Source: an uncultured Acidimicrobiales bacterium (GTDB taxonomy: Bacteria; Actinomycetota; Acidimicrobiia; Acidimicrobiales; SZUA-35). From it: a stretch of DNA of 64,000 bases. Positions 55,042 to 63,604 of the stretch are shown piece by piece. The DNA lies in NCBI GenBank assembly GCA_938021675.1, contig CALIFY010000063.1, positions 1-64,000 on the forward strand, written 5' to 3'. The position numbers were made by a program, and so were the translations under genes. The first letter of the stretch is position 1; each line of letters begins with the position of its first letter. The notes below the pieces were generated by a model. That model ran no database searches. It was not told the origin of the DNA and was given only the letters and a program-made list of their open reading frames with translations.

Positions 55042-55622
55042 CGATCGGCGTCCAGGAGCGCCTTGTAGTCCTCCCAAGTATCGACGTCGTGTGGGATGGG
55101 TCCGGCTACCGGTATTTCGGTTACGGGGTGGCGACCGGATTCGATGAGCTGCCACACCCCCTTGTCGCCGTGAAGCGAACGGAGGTCGTCGAACGTCGAA
55201 CGCCCAAGCCAGAAGGGGTGGCCGAGTCCGTCGTCGTACCGGCACACCCCGAGCGGCGATCCGGTCGCCCGTTGGACGAGGTCACCCATCGCTCGATAAC
55301 TCACGCCCGGCTGATCGCCGAGTAGGAGTACCACACCATCGGAGCGGACGTCGACCGCATCGAGTGAAGCGACGATCGACGACGAACAACCATCGGTATA
55401 CGTCAGGTTTTCTACCACCTTGGCCCACCCGGGATCGATAGCCTGACGGACTTCATCGGCCGCTCCGCCGAGGGCGACGACGACCTGATCGAAGGGCCCG
55501 GCCAAGGCGTTGTCGATAGCGGTCTGCAGCAGCGGCCGACCGCGATATTCCAGCAGCTGTTTCGGTTGTCCCAGCCGTGATGAACTACCGGCACCGAGCA
55601 CCAGGGCGGTCACGATGGTCAT
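55038..55622 (-). CDS. MobA-like NTP transferase for molybdenum cofactor
   Basis: The product has 194 residues from the ATG at 55622, coupled to the xdhC-like gene stop (ATGA). The nucleotidyltransferase signature ALVLGAGSSSRLGQPKQLLEYRGRPLLQ is at the N-terminus, followed by LLLGDQPGV. Members of this branch (MocA/CoxI-neighbourhood type) attach CMP to molybdopterin to give the MCD cofactor required by CO dehydrogenase. Its place between the xdhC-like and coxD genes fits that role. Confidence 0.85.
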   Translation of the reverse strand: MTIVTALVLGAGSSSRLGQPKQLLEYRGRPLLQTAIDNALAGPFDQVVVALGGAADEVRQAIDPGWAKVVENLTYTDGCSSSIVASLDAVDVRSDGVVLLLGDQPGVSYRAMGDLVQRATGSPLGVCRYDDGLGHPFWLGRSTFDDLRSLHGDKGVWQLIESGRHPVTEIPVAGPIPHDVDTWEDYKALLDADR

Positions 55623-56524
55623 ACCGCGGCAGCTTCTTCGGCATATCGCGTCCGACATCCCGGGTTACAAAACCAGAAGTGTTCACCGTCAACCGTGAGA
55701 TTCGGCGTGTCGTCGACCACGGTGACTTCCATCCCACACACCGGATCCCGCGCCGTGACCGGACGTTCAACCGGTGTCGGTTTTGGTGGTCTCAAGCCCT
55801 CAAGCCGAATCGACCGGACCACATCAGCCAAGATCGATAATGCGATCTCTTCAGCTGTCTTGGCCCCGATATCGACCCCAACCGGGGTATGAACAACGGC
55901 CTTGGCTTCGGGATCGAGGCCGAGGCTGTCGACGACCGCCTCACCTCTGATCGCACTGGCCACCAGCCCGACAAACCCGACCCCGCCATCGAGGGCGCGC
56001 CGGATGAGTGTCTCTTCGTCACGCCCGTGGCTGGCGATGAGTACGGCAACGCTGGCCCCGAACTCCGGCTCGTCGATCGACCGAGTAACCGTGAATCCGA
56101 GAAGGCCGGCCAGCAGCTCCAGGGAGGCGGCGATCGGGGTGTTGCCGATGATGGCGATGCGGGCCGCCGGAAGCTTCGGTTCGAGGAAGACCTCGATGGC
56201 CCCGCCGGATAGGCACGGGTTCACCACCGTCAGGGCCCCTTCGCTCTCGGGAAAACCCCCATCGTCTTGTGGCCCACCATCGGGTAAGACGCGGAGCAAC
56301 AACGCTTCGCCGCTGTCGAGCAGTGGCAGTGAGGCGGTTCGGACCGAGCCCTCCGCGCACTGGCCACCGACGAACCCCTCGATGGTGCCGTCGGCGAGGA
56401 CGACCGCCGAGTCGCCGGGGCGAGCTGACGTCGGGCATTGGGCCCGAACTACGGTGGCCTGGACGAACGGGATGCCCCGTTCAACCAGTTCCGATGCTCG
56501 ACGCGCACTCTGTGGACCGGTCAC
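55619..56524 (-). CDS. XdhC/CoxI-family maturation protein with C-terminal YHS domain
   Basis: The product has 301 residues. A GTG at 56524 lies 6 bases after AAAGG; a TTG two codons earlier is too close to it. The N-terminal XdhC/CoxI domain reads CPTSARPGDSAVVLADGTIEG followed by FVGGQCAEGSV. The Rossmann-like XdhC-C domain reads ARIAIIGNTPIAASLELLAG and FVGLVASAIRGEAVV. The last 40 residues are a YHS domain (ARDPVCGMEVTV, HFWFCNPGCRTRYAEE) with Cys residues that could bind metal. XdhC proteins bind molybdenum cofactor and help to insert it. The YHS extension may carry a metal or sulfur cargo, which is inference. Confidence 0.85.
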   Translation of the reverse strand: MTGPQSARRASELVERGIPFVQATVVRAQCPTSARPGDSAVVLADGTIEGFVGGQCAEGSVRTASLPLLDSGEALLLRVLPDGGPQDDGGFPESEGALTVVNPCLSGGAIEVFLEPKLPAARIAIIGNTPIAASLELLAGLLGFTVTRSIDEPEFGASVAVLIASHGRDEETLIRRALDGGVGFVGLVASAIRGEAVVDSLGLDPEAKAVVHTPVGVDIGAKTAEEIALSILADVVRSIRLEGLRPPKPTPVERPVTARDPVCGMEVTVVDDTPNLTVDGEHFWFCNPGCRTRYAEEAAAV

Positions 56525-56535
56525 TTCCAACCTTT

Positions 56536-58917
56536 CTAAATCGGAGCGGTGTGGTTACCTTGCATCGTTTCCCACACCCGTGAAGGCGTGAGAGGCATAT
56601 CGGCGTGACGGATCCCAAACGGCTTCAGCGCATCGACGACGGCATTAACGACCGCCGGTGGCGATCCGACCGTCGCGGATTCGCCGATGCCCTTCGCCCC
56701 GATCGGGTGGTGTGGCGATGGGGTCACCGTGTGCCCGGTCTCCCAATCGGGACATTCGAGCGACGTTGGAATGAGGTAGTCCATCAACGATGCACTCAGA
56801 CAGTTGCCGTCTTCGTCGAAGGCGATCATCTCCATTAACGCCATACCGACCCCATCGGCCAACCCGCCGTGAACCTGACCTTCGATGATCATCGGGTTGA
56901 TTTGAGTGCCGCAATCATCGACTGCGATGAACCGTCGAACCTTGACCTCGGCGGTGGCTGGATCGATGTCGACGACGCAGATGTAGGCCCCGAACGGGTA
57001 CGTGAGGTTCGTCGGGTTGTAGCATATTTGAGCTTCGAGTCCACCCTCTATGCCGTCCGGAAGATCCCCTGCGCCGTGAGCCCGCATAGCGATGTCTTGG
57101 ATAGTGACCGACTTCGACGGGTCGCCCGCAACATGGAACGAGCCTTTGACCCACTCAAGGTCGGCCACCGAGGCCTCCAACATTCCAGAAGCGATGATCT
57201 GCGCCTTATCCCGCACTTTGCGGGCGACGAGAGCTGCCGCCGCCCCAGACACCGGGGTCGAGCGCGACCCATAAGTGCCCAGGCCGAACGGCGTATTATC
57301 CGTATCCCCGTGAATGACATCAATGTCTTCCGGAGGGATTCCTAGCTCTTCTGCCACGATCTGAGCGAACGTCGTTTCGTGGCCTTGACCTTGCGTTTTG
57401 ACGGACAGGCGGACGATGGCTTTCCCGGTTGGGTGGACCCGCAGTTCACAACCGTCGGCCATTCCCAGCCCCAGGATGTCCATGTCTTTTCGCGGGCCGG
57501 CTCCGACGGCCTCGGTGAAGAAGGAGATACCGATCCCCATCAGTTCACCACGCTCCCGCTTCTCGGCCTGTTCCTCACGAAGTTGGGCGTACCCGGCCAT
57601 GTCCATGGCCTTGCGCATCGCAGGCTCATAATCGCCGGAGTCGTAGACCCAACCGGTCTTCGTTTCGTACGGGAACTGCTCGGGCTTGATGAAGTTCTTT
57701 AACCGAAGTTCGGCTGGATCCATGTCCAGCTCGAACGCCAGGCAGTCGACTATTCGCTCTATGAGATACACGGCCTCGGTGATCCGGAACGAGCATGCGT
57801 AGGCAACACCGCCTGGCGCCTTGTTGGTATAGACGGCGGTCATTTTGCAATGGGCCGCCTCAAGGTCGTAGCTCCCGGTGAAGACGCCGAAGAACCCGGC
57901 CGGATACTTGATCGGCGAGGCGACGCCGTTGAAGGCACCATGATCGGCGAGCACGTTGGTCCGTACCGCAAGAATCTTGCCGTCACTGGTAGCGGCGATT
58001 TCGCCCTTCATGATGTAGTCGCGGGCGAAGCCGGTGCTCACCAGATTTTCGGTACGATCTTCGGTCCACTTGACGGGCTTGCCGATGACCAGGCTGGCGA
58101 CGATGGCGCACACGTACCCGGGATAGATCGGGACCTTCCCACCAAAGCCTCCACCGATGTCGGGAGCGATGATGCGAATCTTGTGCTCCGGCAAACCGGC
58201 GACGAGGGCGTACACGGTCCGGTGAGCGTGTGGCGCCTGGGTGGTCGACCACAGCGTGAGCTGACCTGAGACCCGCTCTACCTGTGCCACACAGGCGCAC
58301 GTTTCCATCGGTGCCGGGTGAACCCGGGGGTAGATAATCTCTTCGCTGACGACGACGTCGGCCCGTTCAAATACCTCGTTGGTGCTCGCCTCGTCACCGG
58401 TTTCCCAGTCGAAAATGTGATTGTCGGCTTTGCCTTCTAGATCATCGCGGATGACCGGTGCATCGGCATCTAGTGCGCTGCGCACGTCGGAGATGACGGG
58501 CAACATGTCGTATTCCACGTCGATGAGTTCGAGGGCGTCACGAGCCGAGTACCGGTCCTCGGCGACGACGAAGGCCACTTCCTGATGTTGGAAACGGACC
58601 TTGTCGGTCGCCAGGACCGATTGAACGTCGTTTGAGAGGGTCGGCATCCAGGCCAATCCCTGCTCAGCTAAATCTGCCCCGGTAATGACGGCGACGACCT
58701 TGGGGTGGGCTTGGGCGGCCGACGTGTCGATGTTGGCGATCCGAGCGTGGGCCACCGGCGATCGGAGGATGGCGAGGTGCAACATGCCCGGCAGTTGGAT
58801 GTCGTCGACGAAATTGCCCATTCCTCGGATGAGGCGGGGATCTTCCTTTCGCAGCAGCCGTCCGTAGCCGATCGGCCGCTCGCCCTCTTCAGCTGGGGTC
58901 TCCTCTACCGCGGTCAT
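56536..58917 (-). CDS. coxL: aerobic carbon monoxide dehydrogenase large subunit, form I
   Basis: The product has 793 residues from the ATG at 58917, coupled to coxS by ATGA. It is a molybdenum hydroxylase large chain (GYGRLLRKEDPRLIRG at the start, DIGGGFGGK for cofactor, GAKGIGESATVGSPPAVVNA near the end). The active-site loop reads AYACSFR (Cys at residue 375), which matches the form I CO dehydrogenase signature AYxCSFR and not the form II AYRGAGR. The Cys bridges Mo and Cu in the known enzyme. It oxidises CO to CO2 and passes electrons through CoxS and CoxM. Confidence 0.94.
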   Translation of the reverse strand: MTAVEETPAEEGERPIGYGRLLRKEDPRLIRGMGNFVDDIQLPGMLHLAILRSPVAHARIANIDTSAAQAHPKVVAVITGADLAEQGLAWMPTLSNDVQSVLATDKVRFQHQEVAFVVAEDRYSARDALELIDVEYDMLPVISDVRSALDADAPVIRDDLEGKADNHIFDWETGDEASTNEVFERADVVVSEEIIYPRVHPAPMETCACVAQVERVSGQLTLWSTTQAPHAHRTVYALVAGLPEHKIRIIAPDIGGGFGGKVPIYPGYVCAIVASLVIGKPVKWTEDRTENLVSTGFARDYIMKGEIAATSDGKILAVRTNVLADHGAFNGVASPIKYPAGFFGVFTGSYDLEAAHCKMTAVYTNKAPGGVAYACSFRITEAVYLIERIVDCLAFELDMDPAELRLKNFIKPEQFPYETKTGWVYDSGDYEPAMRKAMDMAGYAQLREEQAEKRERGELMGIGISFFTEAVGAGPRKDMDILGLGMADGCELRVHPTGKAIVRLSVKTQGQGHETTFAQIVAEELGIPPEDIDVIHGDTDNTPFGLGTYGSRSTPVSGAAAALVARKVRDKAQIIASGMLEASVADLEWVKGSFHVAGDPSKSVTIQDIAMRAHGAGDLPDGIEGGLEAQICYNPTNLTYPFGAYICVVDIDPATAEVKVRRFIAVDDCGTQINPMIIEGQVHGGLADGVGMALMEMIAFDEDGNCLSASLMDYLIPTSLECPDWETGHTVTPSPHHPIGAKGIGESATVGSPPAVVNAVVDALKPFGIRHADMPLTPSRVWETMQGNHTAPI

Positions 58918-59402
58918 GATGAGGCTCCTTCTAGTGAGACCGGCGTACCGTTCTCGGCGGCCCACCGAATCGATCGGACGATGGATGAATAGCCGGTGCA
59001 CCGGCAGATCTGACCGGAGATCGCTTCTCGGATCTCGTGTTCAGACGGATCGGGGTTCTGGTCGAGCAACGCTCGGGCCGTCAACATCATGCCAGGGGTG
59101 CAGAACCCGCATTGAAGGCCATGGCACTGCATGAACCCCTCTTGGACTGGGTCGAGCACACCGTCGACCTCCATGCCTTCAACGGTGGTGACCTGATGAC
59201 CGCTGGTCATGGCAGCCAGTGTGGTGCATGACTTGACCGGCTCGCCGTCGATGAGAACGACGCACGTGCCACAATTGCTGGTGTCGCAACCCCAATGGGT
59301 GCCGGTCAGTCCCGCTTGATCGCGGATGAAGTGAACCAGGAGCATCCGAGGCTCGATTTCCTCGGTGACTTCCTGGCCGTTGATAACTATGTTGACCTGC
59401 AT
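58914..59402 (-). CDS. coxS: CO dehydrogenase small iron-sulfur subunit
   Basis: The protein has 162 residues. The N-terminal plant-type [2Fe-2S] ligands are in GCDTSNCGTC and KSCTTL. The C-terminal four-helix [2Fe-2S] domain has CGFCTPGMM and CRCTGYSSIV, so all eight cluster Cys are present. It starts one base after the coxM stop and overlaps coxL. It carries electrons from the Mo/Cu site of CoxL to the FAD of CoxM. Confidence 0.94.
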   Translation of the reverse strand: MQVNIVINGQEVTEEIEPRMLLVHFIRDQAGLTGTHWGCDTSNCGTCVVLIDGEPVKSCTTLAAMTSGHQVTTVEGMEVDGVLDPVQEGFMQCHGLQCGFCTPGMMLTARALLDQNPDPSEHEIREAISGQICRCTGYSSIVRSIRWAAENGTPVSLEGASS

Positions 59403-60305
59403 TTAGCCCGCTCCATTCGTCATCGCGCCGTTGGTTGTCGACGTCACTCTGGCAACTGCGGTTCGGAGCGCCCGTTTGGTGAGCTCCTTTGCCAGGTGGG
59501 TTTTGTATTCGGCGGTTCCCCGTTGATCGGTTACCGGCGAACAGTGCTCGGCGGCGATGGCGCCGACCTGCTCGTAGAGGTCTTCGCTCGGCGCGCTGCC
59601 TTGTAGCGCCTGGCGAACCGGCTCGATATTCGTCGTGTTTGGACCGACGGCGGCGAGGCCAACCCGTCCGTCGGCGATGGCGCCATCGCCGGTCATCCAG
59701 ACTGCGGCACCGGCCGACACGACTGCCCAGTCGCCGGCCCGACGCTCCACCTTGTGATAGGCGCTGGAGCCGTTGGGTCGTAGCGGCAGCCGGATTTCGG
59801 TCAACATCTCGGCTGGACCGACCGCGGTTTCGTATGGGCCAACATGAAAGTCGCCCATCGGAACCACCCGCTCACCGGATGTGCTGGCGATGACGCAACT
59901 GGCGTCGAGGGCGGCACAGACCGCCGAAAGATCCTCCGACGGATCGGCCTGGCAGAGCGATCCACCAAGCGTGCCGCGATTGCGGACAACGGGATCAGCA
60001 ATGACCTGTTCTGCGTCTCGGAAGATGGGAAAATGCTGGGCGAGAAGCTCGGACTCGAGTAGCTCACGGTGGCGGGTCATGGCCCCGATCCGGATCTCTT
60101 CGGCTTCCTCGTTTATATAGAACAGCTCGGTGCAGTCGTTTATGTCGATGAGGTACTCCGGCGTTGCCAAACGGAGTTTCATCATCGGTAAGAGACTGTG
60201 GCCCCCGGCAACGAAGCGAGCCTCTTCCCCCAGGCGTTCTCGGAGGGCGATAGCCTCCGACACACTCGAAGCCCGTTCGTATTCAAACGGTGCAGGTACC
60301 TGCAT
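59403..60305 (-). CDS. coxM: CO dehydrogenase medium FAD subunit
   Basis: The product has 300 residues from the ATG at 60305, with AAGGGGG upstream. It is an FAD-binding molybdenum-hydroxylase medium chain: ARFVAGGHSLLPMMKLRLATPEYLIDI (AGGHS flavin loop), TLGGSLCQADPSED (TxGG loop) and the C-terminal YHKVERRAGDWAVVSAGAAV. It is the first gene of the seven-gene cox operon. Its promoter lies in the 100-bp divergent spacer shared with the LysR gene. Confidence 0.93.
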   Translation of the reverse strand: MQVPAPFEYERASSVSEAIALRERLGEEARFVAGGHSLLPMMKLRLATPEYLIDINDCTELFYINEEAEEIRIGAMTRHRELLESELLAQHFPIFRDAEQVIADPVVRNRGTLGGSLCQADPSEDLSAVCAALDASCVIASTSGERVVPMGDFHVGPYETAVGPAEMLTEIRLPLRPNGSSAYHKVERRAGDWAVVSAGAAVWMTGDGAIADGRVGLAAVGPNTTNIEPVRQALQGSAPSEDLYEQVGAIAAEHCSPVTDQRGTAEYKTHLAKELTKRALRTAVARVTSTTNGAMTNGAG

Positions 60306-60371
60306 GAATTCCCCCTTTGTCGTATGCGGCGCTACTAGTAAGAAACACCGGGAAAAGACGGCGGTCAAGAT

Positions 60372-60395
60372 TGACTTAAGCGATACCTTAAGTCA
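60372..60395. promoter_or_regulatory. perfect 9-bp inverted repeat, candidate LysR operator
   Basis: TGACTTAAG (60372-60380) and CTTAAGTCA (60387-60395) are separated by CGATAC in the spacer between coxM and the divergent LysR gene. The plus-strand TTGACT overlapping its left arm resembles a -35 box, so binding would control at least the LysR promoter. Confidence 0.65.
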
Positions 60396-60397
60396 CT

Positions 60398-60415
60398 CTG
60401 GAGTCGTGACTCCAG
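60398..60415. promoter_or_regulatory. second perfect palindrome spanning the LysR start codon
   Basis: CTGGAGTC (60398-60405) and GACTCCAG (60408-60415) flank GT, so the proposed LysR GTG (60406-60408) lies at the centre. It could be a second operator, or an RNA hairpin that hides the start codon and its GGAG. Confidence 0.5.
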
Positions 60416-61362
60416 CTCAGCTTCGAGCGTTCGCCGCAATCGTTCGACTCGGTTCTGCCAAAGAAGCGGCCGCCGAGCTCGGCGTCTCGGAAGCGGCGAT
60501 CTCCTCTCATACAGCGGCCCTACGCAAAGAGCTGGACGACCAGCTGTACCGGCGAGCGGGCAGCGGGCTTTGCTTTACACCGGGCGGTTTACGCCTGGCG
60601 ACGCGAGCCATCGAGCTACTCGGTCTTCAAGATCAGACGAAACAAGAGGTGATGGCCGCCGGTAGCGGTCACCGGATTCTCCGACTGGCGGCCACAAGCC
60701 TTTTCGCGGAATATGCGGCCCCGGGACTGATCGAGCTTTTCAAGACACGGGCTGATGATCTTGAGGTTGAACTGAGCGTCCATCCTGGAGCGGATTTGGA
60801 CAGCTTGCTCCTTTCGAGATCGGCCGATGTCACGGTCTGCTCCCGACCCGAGGCCACCGACGTACGGCTGCAATCCCGGGCGTTCTTGAAGTATCAGTTG
60901 GTGGTGGTTGTGGCCGCAGGTCACCCGTTGGCCAACCTCCGGTGCCACCCACAGACCCTCGCGAAACAGCCGTGGCTTCTTGGACCGTCGGCCGCCGACC
61001 CAAACGAACAGACGGCAACGCTGCTCTCTCGCTTCGCTGTCCCGCCCGAGAACCAACGCATCTTCCAGAGCCATGCCGCGGCGATGGCGGAAACGCTCGA
61101 TGGGCGTGGGGTTGGAGCGATGCCCGAGTTCCGGGCCCAATCTGCATTGCAGGCGGGACGGCTCTGCCGAGTCTCAACCGTTGGTGGGGCGATCGCCGGT
61201 ATTTGGACGGCGACCAGGCTGGCACCCACCGGCACCCCGGCGGTCGCCGACGAACTCATACGGTTCATAACGACACCTCGAGCGATCCAGGCCATGCTGA
61301 CCGGCTCCGGGGCCAACGTCGGCCGCTTCCGACCGAGCGTGCACGTGACCCTCTGGAGCTAA
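60406..61362 (+). CDS. LysR-family regulator divergent from the cox operon
   Basis: The product has 318 residues from the GTG at 60406, the usual LysR length. The reading frame is open much further upstream, but that part is antisense to coxM and the operator. The N-terminal helix-turn-helix reads TPAQLRAFAAIVRLGSAKEAAAELGVSEAAISSHTAALRKEL, followed by the substrate-binding domain (RILRLAATSLFAEYAAPGLIELF, DVTVCSRPEATD). The C-terminus is slightly extended. Divergent LysR genes often control the neighbouring cox genes, and the palindromes in the shared spacer support that. Confidence 0.87.
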   Translation: MTPAQLRAFAAIVRLGSAKEAAAELGVSEAAISSHTAALRKELDDQLYRRAGSGLCFTPGGLRLATRAIELLGLQDQTKQEVMAAGSGHRILRLAATSLFAEYAAPGLIELFKTRADDLEVELSVHPGADLDSLLLSRSADVTVCSRPEATDVRLQSRAFLKYQLVVVVAAGHPLANLRCHPQTLAKQPWLLGPSAADPNEQTATLLSRFAVPPENQRIFQSHAAAMAETLDGRGVGAMPEFRAQSALQAGRLCRVSTVGGAIAGIWTATRLAPTGTPAVADELIRFITTPRAIQAMLTGSGANVGRFRPSVHVTLWS

Positions 61363-61463
61363 GGGCACATCGGCGATGGGGATCCCCGAAATGACCGATT
61401 GGTCATAGGCGCAGTCCCCTGACACACCGGCTGAATGGGTCGTGTGGCGATAGGCTCGCCAAG

Positions 61464-61796
61464 ATGTCCATCGACCCTCTGAACACTGATAATGAACAGA
61501 GCGATGACTGGGCCACCAAAGCGTCTGAGACGGTTGTGTCCTACGTCGGGACAGTCAGAGACAAGACGACCGGTCCGGCCCTCGTCGCATCACGATACGC
61601 GGTATACGCGCTGGCGATGGGACTTATCGCTGTCGTGCTGTTGATCCTCACCCTGGTGTTGCTCGTCCGCCTCTTGGTGGTCTCCACCGGGACGTTGCCA
61701 TTCGTCGAGCCCGGCGAGACGTGGTTGGCATACTACATATTGGGTGTCGTTTTCGTCTTGGCCGGCGCGTTGCTTTGGCGTAAGAAAGAACGCTGA
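61464..61796 (+). CDS. small two-helix membrane protein upstream of trxB
   Basis: The protein has 110 residues. A soluble N-terminus of about 45 residues (SIDPLNTDNEQSDDWATKA) leads to two transmembrane helices (about 48-72 and 86-104) and ends in a basic WRKKER. It resembles small phage-holin-like/DUF1469-type membrane proteins of actinobacteria, but no specific function can be given. It lies about 100 bp before trxB on the same strand. Confidence 0.6.
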   Translation: MSIDPLNTDNEQSDDWATKASETVVSYVGTVRDKTTGPALVASRYAVYALAMGLIAVVLLILTLVLLVRLLVVSTGTLPFVEPGETWLAYYILGVVFVLAGALLWRKKER

Positions 61797-61899
61797 GTGG
61801 AACGTGAGCGACCGCTCACCGGTTCATGTTGTGTGACGATTCACTCCAACAAGACACGATTCGCCAGGGTGCGAATCCAAGCAGCCAGGAGGGCCAACG

Positions 61900-62862
61900 A
61901 TGCCCGAGTTACATGATGTCGTGATCGTGGGAAGCGGACCGGCGGGCTTGACCGCGGCGATCTACACCGCCCGCGCCAGCCTGAACCCCCTAGTACTTGA
62001 GGGTGAGCCGTCGTCGACCGGTGATCAACCGGGGGGGCAACTCATGTTGACCACCGACGTCGAGAACTTTCCCGGCTTTCCCGATGGAATCATGGGCCCG
62101 GAACTGATGGTTAATTTTCGCGATCAAGCCGTTCGGTTCGGGGCCAAGATGGAAACGGTGAAGGCGTCGAGGGTCGACGTGTCGGAACGACCGTTCAAGG
62201 TGTGGGTGGGCGACCCCGATGCCGCAGAGCCGACCTATCTGGCCAAGACGCTAATTATTTCCACCGGCGCCAAGGCGTTGATGCTCGAACTGCCGAACGA
62301 GACCAGGCTCATCGGTCATGGTGTGTCGACCTGCGCCACCTGTGACGGCTTCTTCTTTCGTGACCAAGACATAGCGGTGATCGGTGGTGGTGACTCGGCG
62401 CTCGAGGAAGCCACGTTCCTGACGAAGTTCGCATCGTCGGTGACTATCGTCCATCGACGCGACGAACTTCGGGCATCCAAGATCATGCAAGACCGGGCGA
62501 TGGCCAACGAAAAGATCGTGTTCAAGTGGAACAGTGAAGTTGCAGAGATCGTCGGCGAGGAGAAAGTGGAGGGCTTGGTCCTTACCGACACGAAGACCGG
62601 CGAGCGATCAGAGTTGGCGGTGACGGGAATGTTCGTGGCCATCGGCCATCGACCGAATACAGATTTGTTCGTGGACCAGTTGGACATGAAGGACAACGGG
62701 TATCTCATCACGAAGTCGCCGAGCGCAGCGACGAGCGTTGCAGGGGTATTCGCCTGCGGCGATGTGCAGGACGACACCTTCCGCCAAGCGATAACTGCGG
62801 CCGGGTCGGGCTGCGCGGCGGCAATTGACGCCGAGCGGTGGTTGGAAGCAAACGAGCACTAG
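61900..62862 (+). CDS. trxB: thioredoxin reductase
   Basis: The protein has 320 residues with AGGAGG upstream. FAD-binding VVIVGSGPAGLTAAIYTARASL is at the start, the redox-active pair is in CATCDGFFFRD, NADPH-binding VIGGGDSALEEATFLTKFAS follows, and the C-terminal FAD motif is GVFACGDVQDDTFRQAITAAGSGC. It transfers electrons from NADPH to the thioredoxin encoded 145 bp downstream. All family residues are present. Confidence 0.96.
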   Translation: MPELHDVVIVGSGPAGLTAAIYTARASLNPLVLEGEPSSTGDQPGGQLMLTTDVENFPGFPDGIMGPELMVNFRDQAVRFGAKMETVKASRVDVSERPFKVWVGDPDAAEPTYLAKTLIISTGAKALMLELPNETRLIGHGVSTCATCDGFFFRDQDIAVIGGGDSALEEATFLTKFASSVTIVHRRDELRASKIMQDRAMANEKIVFKWNSEVAEIVGEEKVEGLVLTDTKTGERSELAVTGMFVAIGHRPNTDLFVDQLDMKDNGYLITKSPSAATSVAGVFACGDVQDDTFRQAITAAGSGCAAAIDAERWLEANEH

Positions 62863-63007
62863 GTCTTGGTAGCCGACCACCCACGCCCACTCGCTCCGGG
62901 AATAGCTGAGAACGTTCGACGGGTTAGTACTGGTGGCAGACTCGATAGCACAGCTCTCCAGTGGTCGGACTGCCGGCCCTACGCAAGACGACGGAGGTCG
63001 TAGAAAT

Positions 63008-63328
63008 ATGTCAGACAAAGTCACCCATCTCACCGACGCGACCTTCGACGAGGTCATCGCCGGCTCGGCCGAGCCAGTCCTTGTCGATTTCTGGGCCGAG
63101 TGGTGTGGTCCATGTAAGACCGTGGCCCCGATCCTCGATGAATTGGCCGAGGAACAGGACGGCAAGCTGAAGATCACGAAGATGAACGTCGACGAGAACC
63201 CGACGACGCCCCTGAAGTATCAGGTGCAAAGCATTCCGACAATGCTGCTGTTCAAGGACGGCGAGCTCACCAAGACGGTCGTTGGCGCCAAGCCGAAAGC
63301 GGCGTTGGTAGCCGAGCTCGGCCTGTAG
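63008..63328 (+). CDS. trxA: thioredoxin
   Basis: The product has 106 residues from the ATG at 63008, with GGAGG about 9 bases upstream; the longer frame from 62933 lacks a ribosome site. The active site is WAEWCGPCK, with the cis-Pro in QSIPTMLLF. It is reduced by the TrxB just upstream. The trxB-trxA pair beside parA is the usual actinobacterial order near the origin. Confidence 0.96.
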   Translation: MSDKVTHLTDATFDEVIAGSAEPVLVDFWAEWCGPCKTVAPILDELAEEQDGKLKITKMNVDENPTTPLKYQVQSIPTMLLFKDGELTKTVVGAKPKAALVAELGL

Positions 63329-63393
63329 TACTTGGCCCACCGAGAGGTGGTTGAATCATTCGGTCAGTCACTCAGTTGGCAATTCGATAACTC

Positions 63394-63436
63394 GCAACGG
63401 GAGTTCGATACAAGATCGAACTCCCGTTGCTGTTTT
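63394..63436 (+). terminator. strong Rho-independent terminator after trxA
   Basis: A perfect 16-bp stem (63394-63409 with 63415-63430) with a 5-nt loop is followed by TGTTTT. It lies 66 bp downstream of the trxA stop and insulates the parA-like gene. Confidence 0.9.
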
Positions 63437-63604
63437 GCGATGCCCACCGGTTTATACCCAAACCACCCGCCTGCATCCCCCTTACGACCCAATGATCCCC
63501 CGGTTAGACCCGCTAGGCTGCCCGGGTGAGGTGTTGAGCCAGCGATGGCCTGGTGCCGCCGCTTCGGCTGCGCACCTCGGCTTCGTTCGAGGAGGTTTCC
63601 TGCA

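Noticed and set aside
60130-60405. N-terminal extension of the LysR gene
   Set aside because: It would overlap coxM antisense and translate through the palindromic operator; the family length fits the GTG at 60406.
61378-61406. Short palindromes GGGGATCCCC and ATGACC-GATT-GGTCAT after the LysR gene
   Set aside because: They are too short and lack a T tract, so neither a terminator nor an operator is supported.
63437-63604. parS or origin-type repeats near the ParA gene
   Set aside because: No sequence like TGTTTCACGTGAAACA and no DnaA-box cluster was found.
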